Shown piece after piece: positions 8,738 to 17,415 of a stretch of DNA of 64,000 nucleotides. The stretch lies in assembly GCA_015057585.1 (NCBI GenBank), contig SVEF01000004.1, positions 1 through 64,000 on the forward strand. The letters run 5' to 3'. Every line of letters begins with the position of its first letter. Positions within the stretch are counted from its first letter, which is position 1. The DNA comes from Lachnospiraceae bacterium. GTDB taxonomy: Bacteria; Bacillota; Clostridia; Lachnospirales; Lachnospiraceae. The position numbers and the translations under genes were made by a program. A model generated the notes under the pieces. That model was not told where the DNA came from. It did no database searches and saw only the letters and a list, made by a program, of their open reading frames with translations.

Positions 8738-9007
8738 TTATCTTCTCCCATTCATCTGCCACTTATCATGCTTCTTTATACTTCGTACCGCCTGTGGCAG
8801 TGTCCTTGCTCTACCATGAAGATGATATGGATGTGAACACTTATGCTTATGAAAAATAACACACGCATTATCATTCGGCTGTGTTACATTATGCAAGTAC
8901 CAGAAATGCCCTGTATTCTTAGACTGCACCGTCACATCATATTCACTGGTACAGATTATATTGAAATATTCCCGAGAAATAGCATCCAAATCTTTTGTAT
9001 CAAACAT
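8738..9007 (-). CDS. Small His/Cys-rich protein of unknown function, last gene of the ParAB operon
   Basis: This is an 89-residue protein whose start codon overlaps the parB stop by 8 bases, so it is probably translationally coupled. I do not recognise the family. The middle of the protein holds a histidine- and cysteine-rich stretch, FHKHKCSHPYHLHGRA, that could bind a metal, followed by a basic tail. Its position at the end of a partition cassette suggests a role in maintenance or transfer of the element, but nothing in the sequence fixes it. Confidence 0.7.
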   Translation of the reverse strand: MFDTKDLDAISREYFNIICTSEYDVTVQSKNTGHFWYLHNVTQPNDNACVIFHKHKCSHPYHLHGRARTLPQAVRSIKKHDKWQMNGRR

Positions 9008-9977
9008 TCACTTGCCCCTCCCTGGCAAACCAAGTGCTCAATGCCTGTTCCAAAACTCCCATGATTTCATCCGTGGACTTACCCTTAAAGTATTTCTTCT
9101 TTATCTGGGCAAACATCTTTGCATCAGATACCAGCTTTTCTTTCGTGTCTCCTACCAAAATATCCTTCACTTTGTCCGCCGTAAGAGAACCGGCTGCATT
9201 ATGCAGTTCCACAGCTTGTGTATTCTTAATCTTTCCACCATGCTCATCCAGAACAGTACACACCTGTTTCTGCTCCTCTTCTGAAAGATACGATAATTCC
9301 ACCGCTGTTACCATAGCCATAGTACCAGCATCCACCATTTCCTTAATCTGCTCTGTAGTCTGATTCAATCTCATATATCTTGCAATGTTGCGTCCGGTCA
9401 TTCCATAATCTTCCCCAATGGAATCTCTGCTCTTTGACCTGTGGACATCATGTCCACAAGTCTCTGGTGCGTCCACACCATTCAGCTTTGCAATCTCTTC
9501 CAGAATGTCATTTCGCCTGCCCTGACACATGACTTTCTCATATCTCTCTGCCAATACTGCTGCCTTTTCAGATGGCAAGAGTTCATCAAAAGACCTCTGC
9601 AACATATTGGTTTCTATCACATACACATACGCTTCTCTCTCAGTCAGATTTTCTTTGATGATTGCTGGAACTTCTTTGATGCCTGCAATCTTCGCAGCAT
9701 TCCACCTATTATGTCCAGCAAGCATTTCATATTTATCTGCTACTTTCTGTACGATTACTGGAATAAGAATCCCATGCTCCTTAATACTCTCCACCATATC
9801 ATCAAGGCGTTCGCCCTCATACAAACGGAATGGATGATTGTGAAACGGAACTATCTTCTCTACCGAAGTCATTGTTGTGCCATTGGATACCGGAGCATTT
9901 TCTGCTTCCGGCATCCCTAATAAATCAACTGCATCTTGAAATACTTTTCTTTTTGGTGCATTAGCCTTCATTCTCAA
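9000..9977 (-). CDS. parB: ParB-like partition/nuclease-fold protein
   Basis: The 325-residue protein has the ParB/Spo0J N-terminal domain: IVPFHNHPFRLYEGERLDDM, then a GILIPVIVQ strand and AGHNRWNAAKIAG, which is the GHNRW form of the usual GERR CTP-binding motif common on mobile elements. A helix-turn-helix follows (YGMTGRNIARYMRLNQ). It overlaps the end of parA by 17 bases. ParB binds centromere-like parS DNA and is moved by ParA to secure inheritance. The N-terminal TNGT-like stretch before the domain is non-conserved. Confidence 0.9.
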   Translation of the reverse strand: MRMKANAPKRKVFQDAVDLLGMPEAENAPVSNGTTMTSVEKIVPFHNHPFRLYEGERLDDMVESIKEHGILIPVIVQKVADKYEMLAGHNRWNAAKIAGIKEVPAIIKENLTEREAYVYVIETNMLQRSFDELLPSEKAAVLAERYEKVMCQGRRNDILEEIAKLNGVDAPETCGHDVHRSKSRDSIGEDYGMTGRNIARYMRLNQTTEQIKEMVDAGTMAMVTAVELSYLSEEEQKQVCTVLDEHGGKIKNTQAVELHNAAGSLTADKVKDILVGDTKEKLVSDAKMFAQIKKKYFKGKSTDEIMGVLEQALSTWFAREGQVNV

Positions 9978-10746
9978 TCAACTCCTTTGCCAAATTCTGA
10001 TATGCTTTGCAAGCCTTACATCCCGGTGCATACTCCAATAATGGCTCACTGTAATAAACCGACTCTCCCACCTTTACTGTATTTGGAATCTTACTGTCAA
10101 AGATACGAAGCTGACCTGCAAATGTCTCTGATACCTGTTCTGTGATGACCTTACACAGATTGGTTCGTGCTTCACACATGGTCAACAGAATACCTGCTAC
10201 TTCTAATTTCGGATTGATACGGTTCTTAATCTTTCTCACAGATTTAAGAAAATCCTGCAATCCCATCATGGCCAGCAACTGTGGATTTGCCGCGATAATC
10301 ACTTCGTCTGCCGCTGCTAATGCATTGATGGTGAGTGCTCCCAAAGACGGACAGGTATCAATCAATATGTAATCGTATCTGTCACGCAACGGCTCCAGAA
10401 TACCTGCCAGAATCCTCTCTGCACCCATTTCTATTCTTAACTTCGCATCCACCGCAGAAAGCACCATAGATGATGGGATAAAATCCACACCCTTTCTACT
10501 CATAATGTATTCTTCCGGTTCTGGCTGTTCTTCTTCCTCAATCTGATTCATCATTAGATGACCGATAGTAGCCGGAACTTCTGCCACATCTTCCACTCCC
10601 ATACAGGTAGTCAAATTTGCCTGACTGTCAAAATCAACTGCTAATACTTTCTTCCCCAACTCTGCCAATGAATATGCCAGATTGAAGGTAGAGACGGACT
10701 TGCCGACTCCACCTTTCATGGCACCTAATACGATGATCTTTGCCAT
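9961..10746 (-). CDS. parA: ParA-family partition ATPase
   Basis: This gives 261 residues from ATG 10746 behind AAGAAGGGA. The deviant Walker A motif KGGVGKSVST lies about residue 10, Walker A' is DFDSQANLT, and the DTCPSLGALT motif is Walker B. It lacks an N-terminal HTH, so it is the ParA/Soj-like type working with the ParB next to it in segregating or maintaining an excised or replicating element. The C-terminus is cysteine-bearing (APGCKACKAYQNLA). It lies 2 bases from the upstream SymE-like gene. Confidence 0.93.
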   Translation of the reverse strand: MAKIIVLGAMKGGVGKSVSTFNLAYSLAELGKKVLAVDFDSQANLTTCMGVEDVAEVPATIGHLMMNQIEEEEQPEPEEYIMSRKGVDFIPSSMVLSAVDAKLRIEMGAERILAGILEPLRDRYDYILIDTCPSLGALTINALAAADEVIIAANPQLLAMMGLQDFLKSVRKIKNRINPKLEVAGILLTMCEARTNLCKVITEQVSETFAGQLRIFDSKIPNTVKVGESVYYSEPLLEYAPGCKACKAYQNLAKELIENEG

Positions 10747-10748
10747 AA

Positions 10749-11012
10749 CTATTTTCTTCCCTTCTTGCAATTATATTTACAATCTTCTGCCACCATCATG
10801 CACTTGCCACAAGGAGCATGATATTCCATTTCTTCCGGTTCTCTTGGAGTGATAATCAACTTTCCGTCCTCGCATTCCACCTGAATCAAACTGCCAATCT
10901 CAAATCCCGTTTCTTTCAACCAATCTCCTTTTAAGATGATAGTCGGTGTATCTTTATAGTTGTAACCACTCACGTTATATACTTTCATTTTTCTGAATTT
11001 TTTAAATGCCAT
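10749..11012 (-). CDS. SymE-like AbrB-fold protein with a C-terminal cysteine cluster
   Basis: The 87-residue protein has a swapped-hairpin AbrB-type core, TIILKGDWLKETGFEIGS followed by VECEDGKLIITP, which is the pattern of the SymE family. In Escherichia coli SymE is an SOS-induced nucleic-acid-binding toxin, but many Firmicute homologues sit on mobile elements beside ParA and ParB and are probably regulators or chaperones. The C-terminus adds four cysteines, C-x2-C then C-x3-C (CGKC, CKYNC), which could bind zinc or an iron-sulfur centre. It heads the ParA/ParB operon. Confidence 0.78.
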   Translation of the reverse strand: MAFKKFRKMKVYNVSGYNYKDTPTIILKGDWLKETGFEIGSLIQVECEDGKLIITPREPEEMEYHAPCGKCMMVAEDCKYNCKKGRK

Positions 11013-11127
11013 AATATTGCCTCCTTAGATTTGCCTTGTTTTAGATTGGAATTGCAGACCTTGTATCGGATGCAGACTCATCCGAGAATAACAGTTCCAT
11101 AGCCCAACGGCACCACCTCCCTTAAAT

Positions 11128-11175
11128 GCAAAAAGAACTGCTAACACGATTTGCATCGTATTAACAGTTCTCTTT
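11128..11175 (-). terminator. Rho-independent terminator of the rlmD gene
   Basis: AGAACTG (11134-11140) pairs with CAGTTCT (11165-11171), with inner pairing ACGAT/ATCGT around a TTGC loop. Read leftward it ends in a TTTTT run, as expected after the rlmD stop codon. It also marks the apparent edge of the mobile island. Confidence 0.82.
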
Positions 11176-11195
11176 TAAGTTCAGTGTTTTATATT

Positions 11196-12692
11196 CTATT
11201 TTTCACCATTTTTAACTTTGTTGAACTCGTCCATATCAACACTAAGTTTAATGTGTGAATCAGGCTTTGTCTTTTGGTTGCCCAAGAGGACGACAGTTTC
11301 CACATGCCCCGTATGCGCAAACTGGTCAACCGGACACACTTTTTTCACAAGGTATCCCTTCTCGCCCAGATACTTCACATCCCTTGCCAGCGTTGCCGGG
11401 TCACAGGAAACATAGACGATGCGCTCCGGCTCCATTGCCACAATGGTATCAAGTAAGCTTTCCTCACAGCCCTTTCGCGGCGGGTCCACACAAATCACGT
11501 CTGCGCGCATACTGCCCTTAGACTCCCGGTACTTTGCCGGCATAACGTCCTCTGCCGCACCCGCAAAAAATTCCGCATTTGTCATACCATTCAACACGGC
11601 ATTCTTCTTTGCATCCTCAATGGCCTGCGGTACGATTTCCACGCCGTACACCTGCCCTGCCTTCTGGGCAAGGAACAGGGAAATGGTGCCAATACCGCAA
11701 TACAAATCCCAAACGGTTTCCCCACCGGAGAGGTCGGCATATTCCAATGCCTTATTATATAATTTTACGGTCTGTTCAGGATTCACCTGATAAAACGAAA
11801 GCGGGGAAATCTGATATTTAATGTCACCGATATAGTCTGTAATGTAAGTTTCGCCATACACCGGGAGTATTTCATTTCCTAAGATTACGTTCGTCTTTGC
11901 CGTGTTTACATTCAGACAAAAACTCTTCAAAGTATAGCGGCAGGATGTATCTGCATTTAACCCAAACTCCTCCACCGCCGTCTTCACACGCTCTGCCAAA
12001 ATCTCCGCCTTCGGAAATTTCTTTCCGTTGATGATTAAACAAACCATAACTTCCTTTGTGTGAAATCCTACTCTGGTCAGCACATGACGAAGCAGACCCG
12101 TACCTTTTTCCTCATCGTAAGCAGACACTCCATACTCTTCTATAAACGCTTTGACTACCGGTAAAATCACCGCATTGACCGGTTCCTGAATCGCACAATC
12201 CGCACAATCAATAATGTTGTGGCTGTGTCCGGCATAAAAGCCCATGACCGGCTTTCCGTCCCTGCCTATTCCTACCGGGTACTGCGCCTTATTTCTATAG
12301 TGAAACGGCTCGTCCATCCCGATAATCGGCTCCATTACCTCTGCCAGATGCTCCTCCGACAATCCGCCGATCCTCTGCAGACAGTTTTTCACCTTGTCTG
12401 CCTTATGGGCAAGCTGCTTTTCATACGATAAATGCTGCATCTGACAGCCTCCGCATCGTCCCGATACCGCGCATCGTGGTGTCACACGGTCCGGTGACGG
12501 CGTAATCAGTTCCTCTACCTTTGCATAACCGTACGTTTTCTTCGCCTTTAACACCTTGACCTTTGCCACGTCACCGATGATGGCACCCTTAACGAAGAGG
12601 GTATAGCCCTCTACCTTGCCGATACCCTCTCCGTCATTTCCTATATCTTCTATTGTCACTGTTACAATCTGATTCTTTACCATTTTACTCAC
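11196..12692 (-). CDS. rlmD: 23S rRNA (uracil-C5) methyltransferase, RlmD/RumA family
   Basis: The 498-residue protein has a TRAM domain at the N-terminus, an iron-sulfur cysteine set (RCAVSGRCGGC, later DCADC), the SAM-binding WDLYCGIGTISLFLA, and the catalytic VYVSCDPATLARD. It methylates uracil in 23S rRNA. Two starts are possible, GTG 12692 overlapping the yhaM stop or ATG 12683; I give the longer. The protein normally ends soon after GHVETVVLL. Here about 27 extra residues follow (ending DMDEFNKVKNGEK). They resemble the start of the fused tail seen when elements integrate into this gene, so the island may have remodelled its 3' end. Confidence 0.9.
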   Translation of the reverse strand: MSKMVKNQIVTVTIEDIGNDGEGIGKVEGYTLFVKGAIIGDVAKVKVLKAKKTYGYAKVEELITPSPDRVTPRCAVSGRCGGCQMQHLSYEKQLAHKADKVKNCLQRIGGLSEEHLAEVMEPIIGMDEPFHYRNKAQYPVGIGRDGKPVMGFYAGHSHNIIDCADCAIQEPVNAVILPVVKAFIEEYGVSAYDEEKGTGLLRHVLTRVGFHTKEVMVCLIINGKKFPKAEILAERVKTAVEEFGLNADTSCRYTLKSFCLNVNTAKTNVILGNEILPVYGETYITDYIGDIKYQISPLSFYQVNPEQTVKLYNKALEYADLSGGETVWDLYCGIGTISLFLAQKAGQVYGVEIVPQAIEDAKKNAVLNGMTNAEFFAGAAEDVMPAKYRESKGSMRADVICVDPPRKGCEESLLDTIVAMEPERIVYVSCDPATLARDVKYLGEKGYLVKKVCPVDQFAHTGHVETVVLLGNQKTKPDSHIKLSVDMDEFNKVKNGEK

Positions 12693-13623
12693 TCGTCTTT
12701 CTTACATTGGAATCAAACAGTCTCTGGAATCCAAGCCATCCCTTCTCTTCTGTTCCTTCCAAAAGTTCCTTCATCGACTGCAGTTTGGCATCCAGATTGT
12801 CTGCCTGGCTGAGCGCCAGCGCCTCTACCAGCGCCGGTTTCTTCGGCGAACCGTATTCCAGTTCCCCATGATGCGCCAAAATACAATGTAAAAGTTCGTT
12901 ACGAAGTTTCTCCGGAAAGCCCGGAACCTGCGCAATCAGCTTGCCAATCAGTTCCGCGCCAATATAAATATGGCCGAGTAACTGTCCGGCATCGGTATAA
13001 TCATTTTCCGGAAATGTCGATAACTCCTGTACCTTTCCGACATCATGAAACATTGCTGCCGTTAAGAGCAGGTCACGGTTTACAATCGGATAATTCTTTG
13101 CAATGTAATCGCAAAGTCTCGTCACACTGACGGTATGCTCCAGCAGACCGCCGATAAAACCGTGATGGACAGCCTTTGCTGCCGAATGATTGCAAAAGGC
13201 TTTTGCTGTTTCTTTATTTTGAATAAAGTAGCCCTCCGCCAGTTTTTTCAGATATTCATTCTTTAAACTGTTGATATAGCAGGTCAGTTCCTGATACATC
13301 TCCTTGATGTCCTTATCGGTACATGGCATGTATTCCCTCGGATCGTATTCTCCTTCCTGACAACGGCGCGCCCTTCGGATGTTTAACTGCAACGCCCCCT
13401 GGAAACTGACCACCTGCACATCCACCTTGATGTAATCCATTGCCTCGAAATGCTCAATTCCCGGCCCCAAATCCCAGACCTTTCCATCTGCGGTTCCCGT
13501 TTTATCCTGTAATGTCAGTGAGTAATAATTTTTACCCGCTTTGGTCTGCAAAGTCTGTTTCGTCTTGCACAAATATACTTCCGAAAACATTTCGCCTTCT
13601 CTTACATCTTTCAAATATCTCAT
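12685..13623 (-). CDS. yhaM: 3'-5' exoribonuclease of the YhaM family
   Basis: The 312-residue protein has an N-terminal OB-fold (YSLTLQDKTGTADGKVWD) that binds nucleic acid and an HD hydrolase domain with HGFIGGLLEHTVSV and MFHDVGKVQEL. This is the YhaM/Cbf1 architecture of a metal-dependent 3'-5' exonuclease. The start ATG 13623 has TAGGAGAAG before it. Its stop overlaps the candidate GTG start of rlmD, so the two genes are probably co-transcribed. Confidence 0.9.
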   Translation of the reverse strand: MRYLKDVREGEMFSEVYLCKTKQTLQTKAGKNYYSLTLQDKTGTADGKVWDLGPGIEHFEAMDYIKVDVQVVSFQGALQLNIRRARRCQEGEYDPREYMPCTDKDIKEMYQELTCYINSLKNEYLKKLAEGYFIQNKETAKAFCNHSAAKAVHHGFIGGLLEHTVSVTRLCDYIAKNYPIVNRDLLLTAAMFHDVGKVQELSTFPENDYTDAGQLLGHIYIGAELIGKLIAQVPGFPEKLRNELLHCILAHHGELEYGSPKKPALVEALALSQADNLDAKLQSMKELLEGTEEKGWLGFQRLFDSNVRKTSE

Positions 13624-13658
13624 ATACTTCTCCTACTTCTATTTTAATCTTAAACACA

Positions 13659-15224
13659 CTAATTCTTCACAGCAAGCGGCACCTCTACGGTCATCTCTCT
13701 CATACCGTCCTCTGCTCTGCGCATCAGTTTCACCACTATAATTTCTCTGGTATTCCTTTCAAGCAATACCTCATTAAATTCACAAATGCCGTTTACAGGC
13801 ACCCCCGCAACCGTCACAATAATATCGCCTGCCTTGATGCCCGCATGCAATGCCGGCGAAGAATTTTCTACTTCATTGATATAAACGCCTCCGGTCAGGT
13901 TATAATTTGTCATCATACTCTTTGGCAAATCCTGCCCCTTGATTCCGAAATACCCCTGTTCTTCATGGTTTAGAAGTTTCAGAATCACGCCCTCAATGGC
14001 ATTTAAGGAAATTACAGAGAAAATACCGTCTTCCGTATCCGCCTTTAACGTATGGGTAATCATACCAAGAATTTCCCCATTTAAATTCACAACAAAACCA
14101 TAACTGTTCTTCCGGTCCACCATATCGGTGGTAAAATAAGAAACCTGTCCGTCTGTTACGGAAATGGTACTTCCGAGGCTGGTAATCATACCAAACTCCA
14201 AAGAATTTTCATAGCCATTCGGAGCTCCCAGTGCAATCACAGGAACACCAACCCGGATAGCTTCCTCAGTCGCAAGCACACCCACCTGAACGGTTTCCAT
14301 AATCTCTTCCGGAATAGCAGAAAGCGGCACTGCCACAACGGCAAGTCCATAGCTTTTATCCATAGAATAAACTCGTCCCGCAATTACTGTTTCGCCAAAA
14401 TGCACTTCTATCAGGTTCGCACCGGAAATGCGGTCGATATCTACCAGAATTAATAAATCTACACCGTCATTTCCAAGCACAAGTCCTGTGGTTCTTGTTC
14501 TGGTCACATAAATTTCCTGGAACCAGTCCACGCCTTCTTCTATTGCTTCTACAATAACCAACGATGTCGAAACGGTTTCTGCTACCTGCAAAATCCTGTC
14601 ATGCACCTGCAGATACTCATACATAGGATCCGGTGTCACTGTCGGTTCCGGTGTCGACTGTGCAACACCGGTTGGTTCCGGAGACACTTCCGCTCCCTGC
14701 GTAATCTCCGCACCTTCTGTCGGCTTTGGTGTCTCTTCACCGGTTGGTTCCGGAGTAACGGATACAGATGTGCCTTCTGTCGGCGACGGGGTTTGACTTT
14801 CCATCGGATCCGGGCTTCCTGTCGGCGTTACCGTCTCCGTAGGCGCTTCCGTCTGCGTTGGCTCCGCATCCTGCGTTGGCGACGGTGTTGCCTCCGCCCC
14901 CTTGGTCGGCTCTGCCGCCTCTGTAGGCGTTGGCTTTGGCGACGGTTTTTCAGTTGGTGTAGGTGTAGACGGTACCTTGGTCGGTGATGGCGATGGACGG
15001 TTCAAATCCACCGGTTGCCGTTCTCCTTCCTCGATTCCGAGCCATTCCCGCAAAACATCTTCCGATGTCAGCATCACGATATTTGCCACCACGCCGAATA
15101 CGACGGCCATCAAAACCACAAATCCCGCCGTTCCCAGACGCTTTACTATTTTACTTTTTCGTTTTGGAACAATTCTCTCGTTCATAAACTGATAATCGCC
15201 CTTTTCTTTTGCTTCTTCTGACAT
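13659..15224 (-). CDS. Membrane-anchored HtrA-like PDZ protein lacking the catalytic triad
   Basis: About 521 residues from ATG 15224. A cytoplasmic start is followed by one membrane segment (FVVLMAVVFGVVANIVML), then a long Pro/Thr/Glu-rich stalk (about 75-205), a trypsin-like HtrA fold and a C-terminal PDZ domain (SPALHAGIKAGDIIVTVAG). The three catalytic positions look lost. The His strand reads LILVDIDRI, where the usual form is LTNNHV. The Asp position reads SYGLAVV, where it is usually DLAV. The Ser motif reads KNSYGFVVN, not GNSGGPLVN. It is therefore probably a peptide-binding pseudoprotease, perhaps a sensor for the two-component system encoded just upstream. Confidence 0.8.
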   Translation of the reverse strand: MSEEAKEKGDYQFMNERIVPKRKSKIVKRLGTAGFVVLMAVVFGVVANIVMLTSEDVLREWLGIEEGERQPVDLNRPSPSPTKVPSTPTPTEKPSPKPTPTEAAEPTKGAEATPSPTQDAEPTQTEAPTETVTPTGSPDPMESQTPSPTEGTSVSVTPEPTGEETPKPTEGAEITQGAEVSPEPTGVAQSTPEPTVTPDPMYEYLQVHDRILQVAETVSTSLVIVEAIEEGVDWFQEIYVTRTRTTGLVLGNDGVDLLILVDIDRISGANLIEVHFGETVIAGRVYSMDKSYGLAVVAVPLSAIPEEIMETVQVGVLATEEAIRVGVPVIALGAPNGYENSLEFGMITSLGSTISVTDGQVSYFTTDMVDRKNSYGFVVNLNGEILGMITHTLKADTEDGIFSVISLNAIEGVILKLLNHEEQGYFGIKGQDLPKSMMTNYNLTGGVYINEVENSSPALHAGIKAGDIIVTVAGVPVNGICEFNEVLLERNTREIIVVKLMRRAEDGMREMTVEVPLAVKN

Positions 15225-15248
15225 ATGCACCTCTCAAATTTCCTTTAT

Positions 15249-16667
15249 CTACTCATCCTCTTCGACTCTGCGTAATGAGAAAATAAATTCTGTTCCGACA
15301 CCTTGTGTGCTGACTACCGAGATGTTTTCTTCATGTGCCGTAATAATTTCTTTTACAATGGAAAGGCCAAGACCGGTTCCTTTTTTATCTTTTCCCCTGG
15401 AAGTATCCGTCTTATAGAAACGGTCCCAGATTCTTTCCTGGCTTTCCTTCGGAATACCGATGCCGCTGTCTTTTACGGAAATCATCACCTTACGTCCTTT
15501 TTCCTCTGTTGTAACACGGACCGCTGATTCCGGATTACTGAATTTCGCAGCATTATCAATTAAATTGTACAATACCTGCTGGATTTTATCGCTGTCTGCT
15601 TTCACAAACTGTTCCTTTTCCGAAAACTCCAGGTTTAATACCAGTTTCTTCTGCTTAAACGTACCCTCAAAGGACAATCCGATTTGTTTAATCATCTTGT
15701 TGATATCAAAGACTGACTTATGTAACACAACTCCGCTGTCATCAAAACTGTTCAGCTCTAAGATGTTCGAAGTCAGTTTGGTCAGACGTTCTGTTTCAAA
15801 TAACACAATGTCCAGGTACTTTTCCTGCATCTCCGGCGGAATCGTTCCGTCTTTGATTGCCTCTACATAGCCCTTAATCGAGGTCAGTGGGGACCGGAAA
15901 TCGTGGGATACGTTCGAAATAAACTTTCTCTGAATTTCATCGTTGTTTTTCAGTTTATCTCCCATAAACTGAATGGTATGGCCAAGTTCCTGATATTCTG
16001 CCGAGTAATTGATTTCCAGTGGTTCTTTAAAATTGCCCCGTAAAAATTTTCTGGCCGCCTCGGTCATCTTTGCCACCGGTCTGCCCGTCATGCGGTAAAT
16101 CAGCATAAAAATCACAAACAGAATCGGCAAAAACATCAAATAGCAGATGTTAACAAAATCGATGTAAAACACTCCTTCTGCTTCAATCCGGCTCATCGGG
16201 ACCGAAAGCACCAGATGCCCTTTCTGCTCCTGCTCATAAATCACCGGCTTTGAAACACAAAGCACCGGCTCCGACATGAGTTCCTTGATATAGACATCTT
16301 CCCGGAACGTCTTTTCCGTAAATTCCGGAATAAACCGGGCGAGCGATACCCCCACTCCCACCGTACCGGAATCCATAATAATCGTACCGTTATTGTTGAC
16401 CAGCCACGCACGGGTGCCGGACATATCCTCCAGCAATTGGAACTGATAAATCAGATCCGTGCGGCTTACAACATCCTTTTTGGTGTAATAATTCATCAGG
16501 TACCCGGATACATATTCAGTTGCCATTCCATACAATTCTTCCTTGGTCTTTTCTAACATCCGGGTTTTCATCAACTGTACGCCTGCCGTATTGAGCAGAA
16601 CAAACATGGATACCCCGGCCACAAAAAAGATTGTCAGAAGTTTTGTAAACAGCGAAAATCGTTTCAT
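15249..16667 (-). CDS. Membrane sensor histidine kinase
   Basis: The 472-residue protein has two membrane segments (about residues 10-30 and 170-190) around an extracytoplasmic sensor domain, then HAMP, a dimerisation domain with the phosphoacceptor SHDFRSPLTSIKGY, and a HATPase domain with N box LIDNAAKFSN, G1 DSGIGIP and G2 GTGLGLSIV. It overlaps the response regulator stop by 4 bases (ATGA). The ligand cannot be told from the sequence. Together with the upstream regulator and the downstream PDZ protein it makes an envelope-sensing trio. Confidence 0.95.
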   Translation of the reverse strand: MKRFSLFTKLLTIFFVAGVSMFVLLNTAGVQLMKTRMLEKTKEELYGMATEYVSGYLMNYYTKKDVVSRTDLIYQFQLLEDMSGTRAWLVNNNGTIIMDSGTVGVGVSLARFIPEFTEKTFREDVYIKELMSEPVLCVSKPVIYEQEQKGHLVLSVPMSRIEAEGVFYIDFVNICYLMFLPILFVIFMLIYRMTGRPVAKMTEAARKFLRGNFKEPLEINYSAEYQELGHTIQFMGDKLKNNDEIQRKFISNVSHDFRSPLTSIKGYVEAIKDGTIPPEMQEKYLDIVLFETERLTKLTSNILELNSFDDSGVVLHKSVFDINKMIKQIGLSFEGTFKQKKLVLNLEFSEKEQFVKADSDKIQQVLYNLIDNAAKFSNPESAVRVTTEEKGRKVMISVKDSGIGIPKESQERIWDRFYKTDTSRGKDKKGTGLGLSIVKEIITAHEENISVVSTQGVGTEFIFSLRRVEEDE

Positions 16668-17398
16668 CGGCCTTTAACCTCAAACTTGTAACCTACACCC
16701 CAAACGGTTGCAATGCTCCATTTGGCATGGTCTTTTATCTTTTCGCGCAAACGCTTAACATGAACGTCTACCGTTCTCGTATCACCTACATACTCATATC
16801 CCCAGATATGGTCCAGCAGCTGTTCTCTTGTAAATACCTGATTCGGATGCACCGCAAGGAAGTACAAAAGTTCCAGTTCCTTTGGCGGCATATCCACAAC
16901 CTGCCCTTCATACACTACGGTATAATTGGTCTGGTTGATGGCAAGGTCCGGATATTCCACATATTCACCGGTCTGGGCATTCGGCATATTGCCGGCTGAT
17001 GACGCCGTCGCTGCCGTTTCTGCCGTCGGCTGGAACCGGCGGAGTACTGCTTTTACTCTTGCTACCAGTTCCTTGGAGTCAAATGGTTTAATCATATAAT
17101 CGTCTGCACCAAGCTCCAGTCCTAAAACCTTGTCAAAAATTTCTCCCTTCGCGGACAACATAATAATCGGCACCGACGATGTCTTTCGCACCGTACGGCA
17201 CACCTCGTATCCGTCAATTCCGGGAAGCATCAAATCAAGCAGAATGAGATTCGGCCGGAACTCCTCAAACGCACGGATTGCTTCTTCTCCATCCTCTACC
17301 ATCATCGTCTCAAAGCACTCTTTGGTCAGATACAGGGAAATCAGTTCTGCAATATTCGTATCATCATCCACAATCAGAATCTTTTGTTTTGCTGCCAT
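16664..17398 (-). CDS. OmpR/PhoB-type response regulator
   Basis: The 244-residue protein has a receiver domain (ILIVDDDTNIAELIS; phosphoacceptor in LILLDLMLPGIDG; LSAKGE; lysine in DDYMIKPFDSKEL), a linker rich in Ala/Thr, and a winged-helix DNA-binding domain (PPKELELLYFLAVHPN, GDTRTVDVHVKRLREK). The start ATG 17398 has AAGGAG upstream. It lies 17 bases after mutS2 in the same direction and is coupled to its kinase. Confidence 0.95.
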   Translation of the reverse strand: MAAKQKILIVDDDTNIAELISLYLTKECFETMMVEDGEEAIRAFEEFRPNLILLDLMLPGIDGYEVCRTVRKTSSVPIIMLSAKGEIFDKVLGLELGADDYMIKPFDSKELVARVKAVLRRFQPTAETAATASSAGNMPNAQTGEYVEYPDLAINQTNYTVVYEGQVVDMPPKELELLYFLAVHPNQVFTREQLLDHIWGYEYVGDTRTVDVHVKRLREKIKDHAKWSIATVWGVGYKFEVKGR

Positions 17399-17415
17399 GA
17401 TTTGACTCCTTTCTC

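Larger units (their letters stand above)
1..11127. mobile_element. Probable end of an integrated mobile island (ICE/IME-like)
   Basis: The stretch carries accessory genes only: a restriction-modification operon, an HNH endonuclease, ParA, ParB and a SymE-like protein, plus small unknown proteins. By eye it is more AT-rich than the housekeeping genes to its right. It stops beside the 3' end of an rlmD-type gene, a site used by some conjugative elements of Clostridia and streptococci. No integrase, relaxase or type IV secretion gene is in view, so the rest of the element would have to lie left of position 1. The boundary is an inference from gene content. Confidence 0.55.

Noticed and set aside
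13440-13973. 177-codon rightward frame over yhaM and the PDZ gene
   Set aside because: Runs antisense across two real genes and their junction.
14601-15192. Arg-rich and Gly/Val-rich frames over the PDZ gene
   Set aside because: Low-complexity shadows of the Pro/Thr-rich stalk region read on the other strand.
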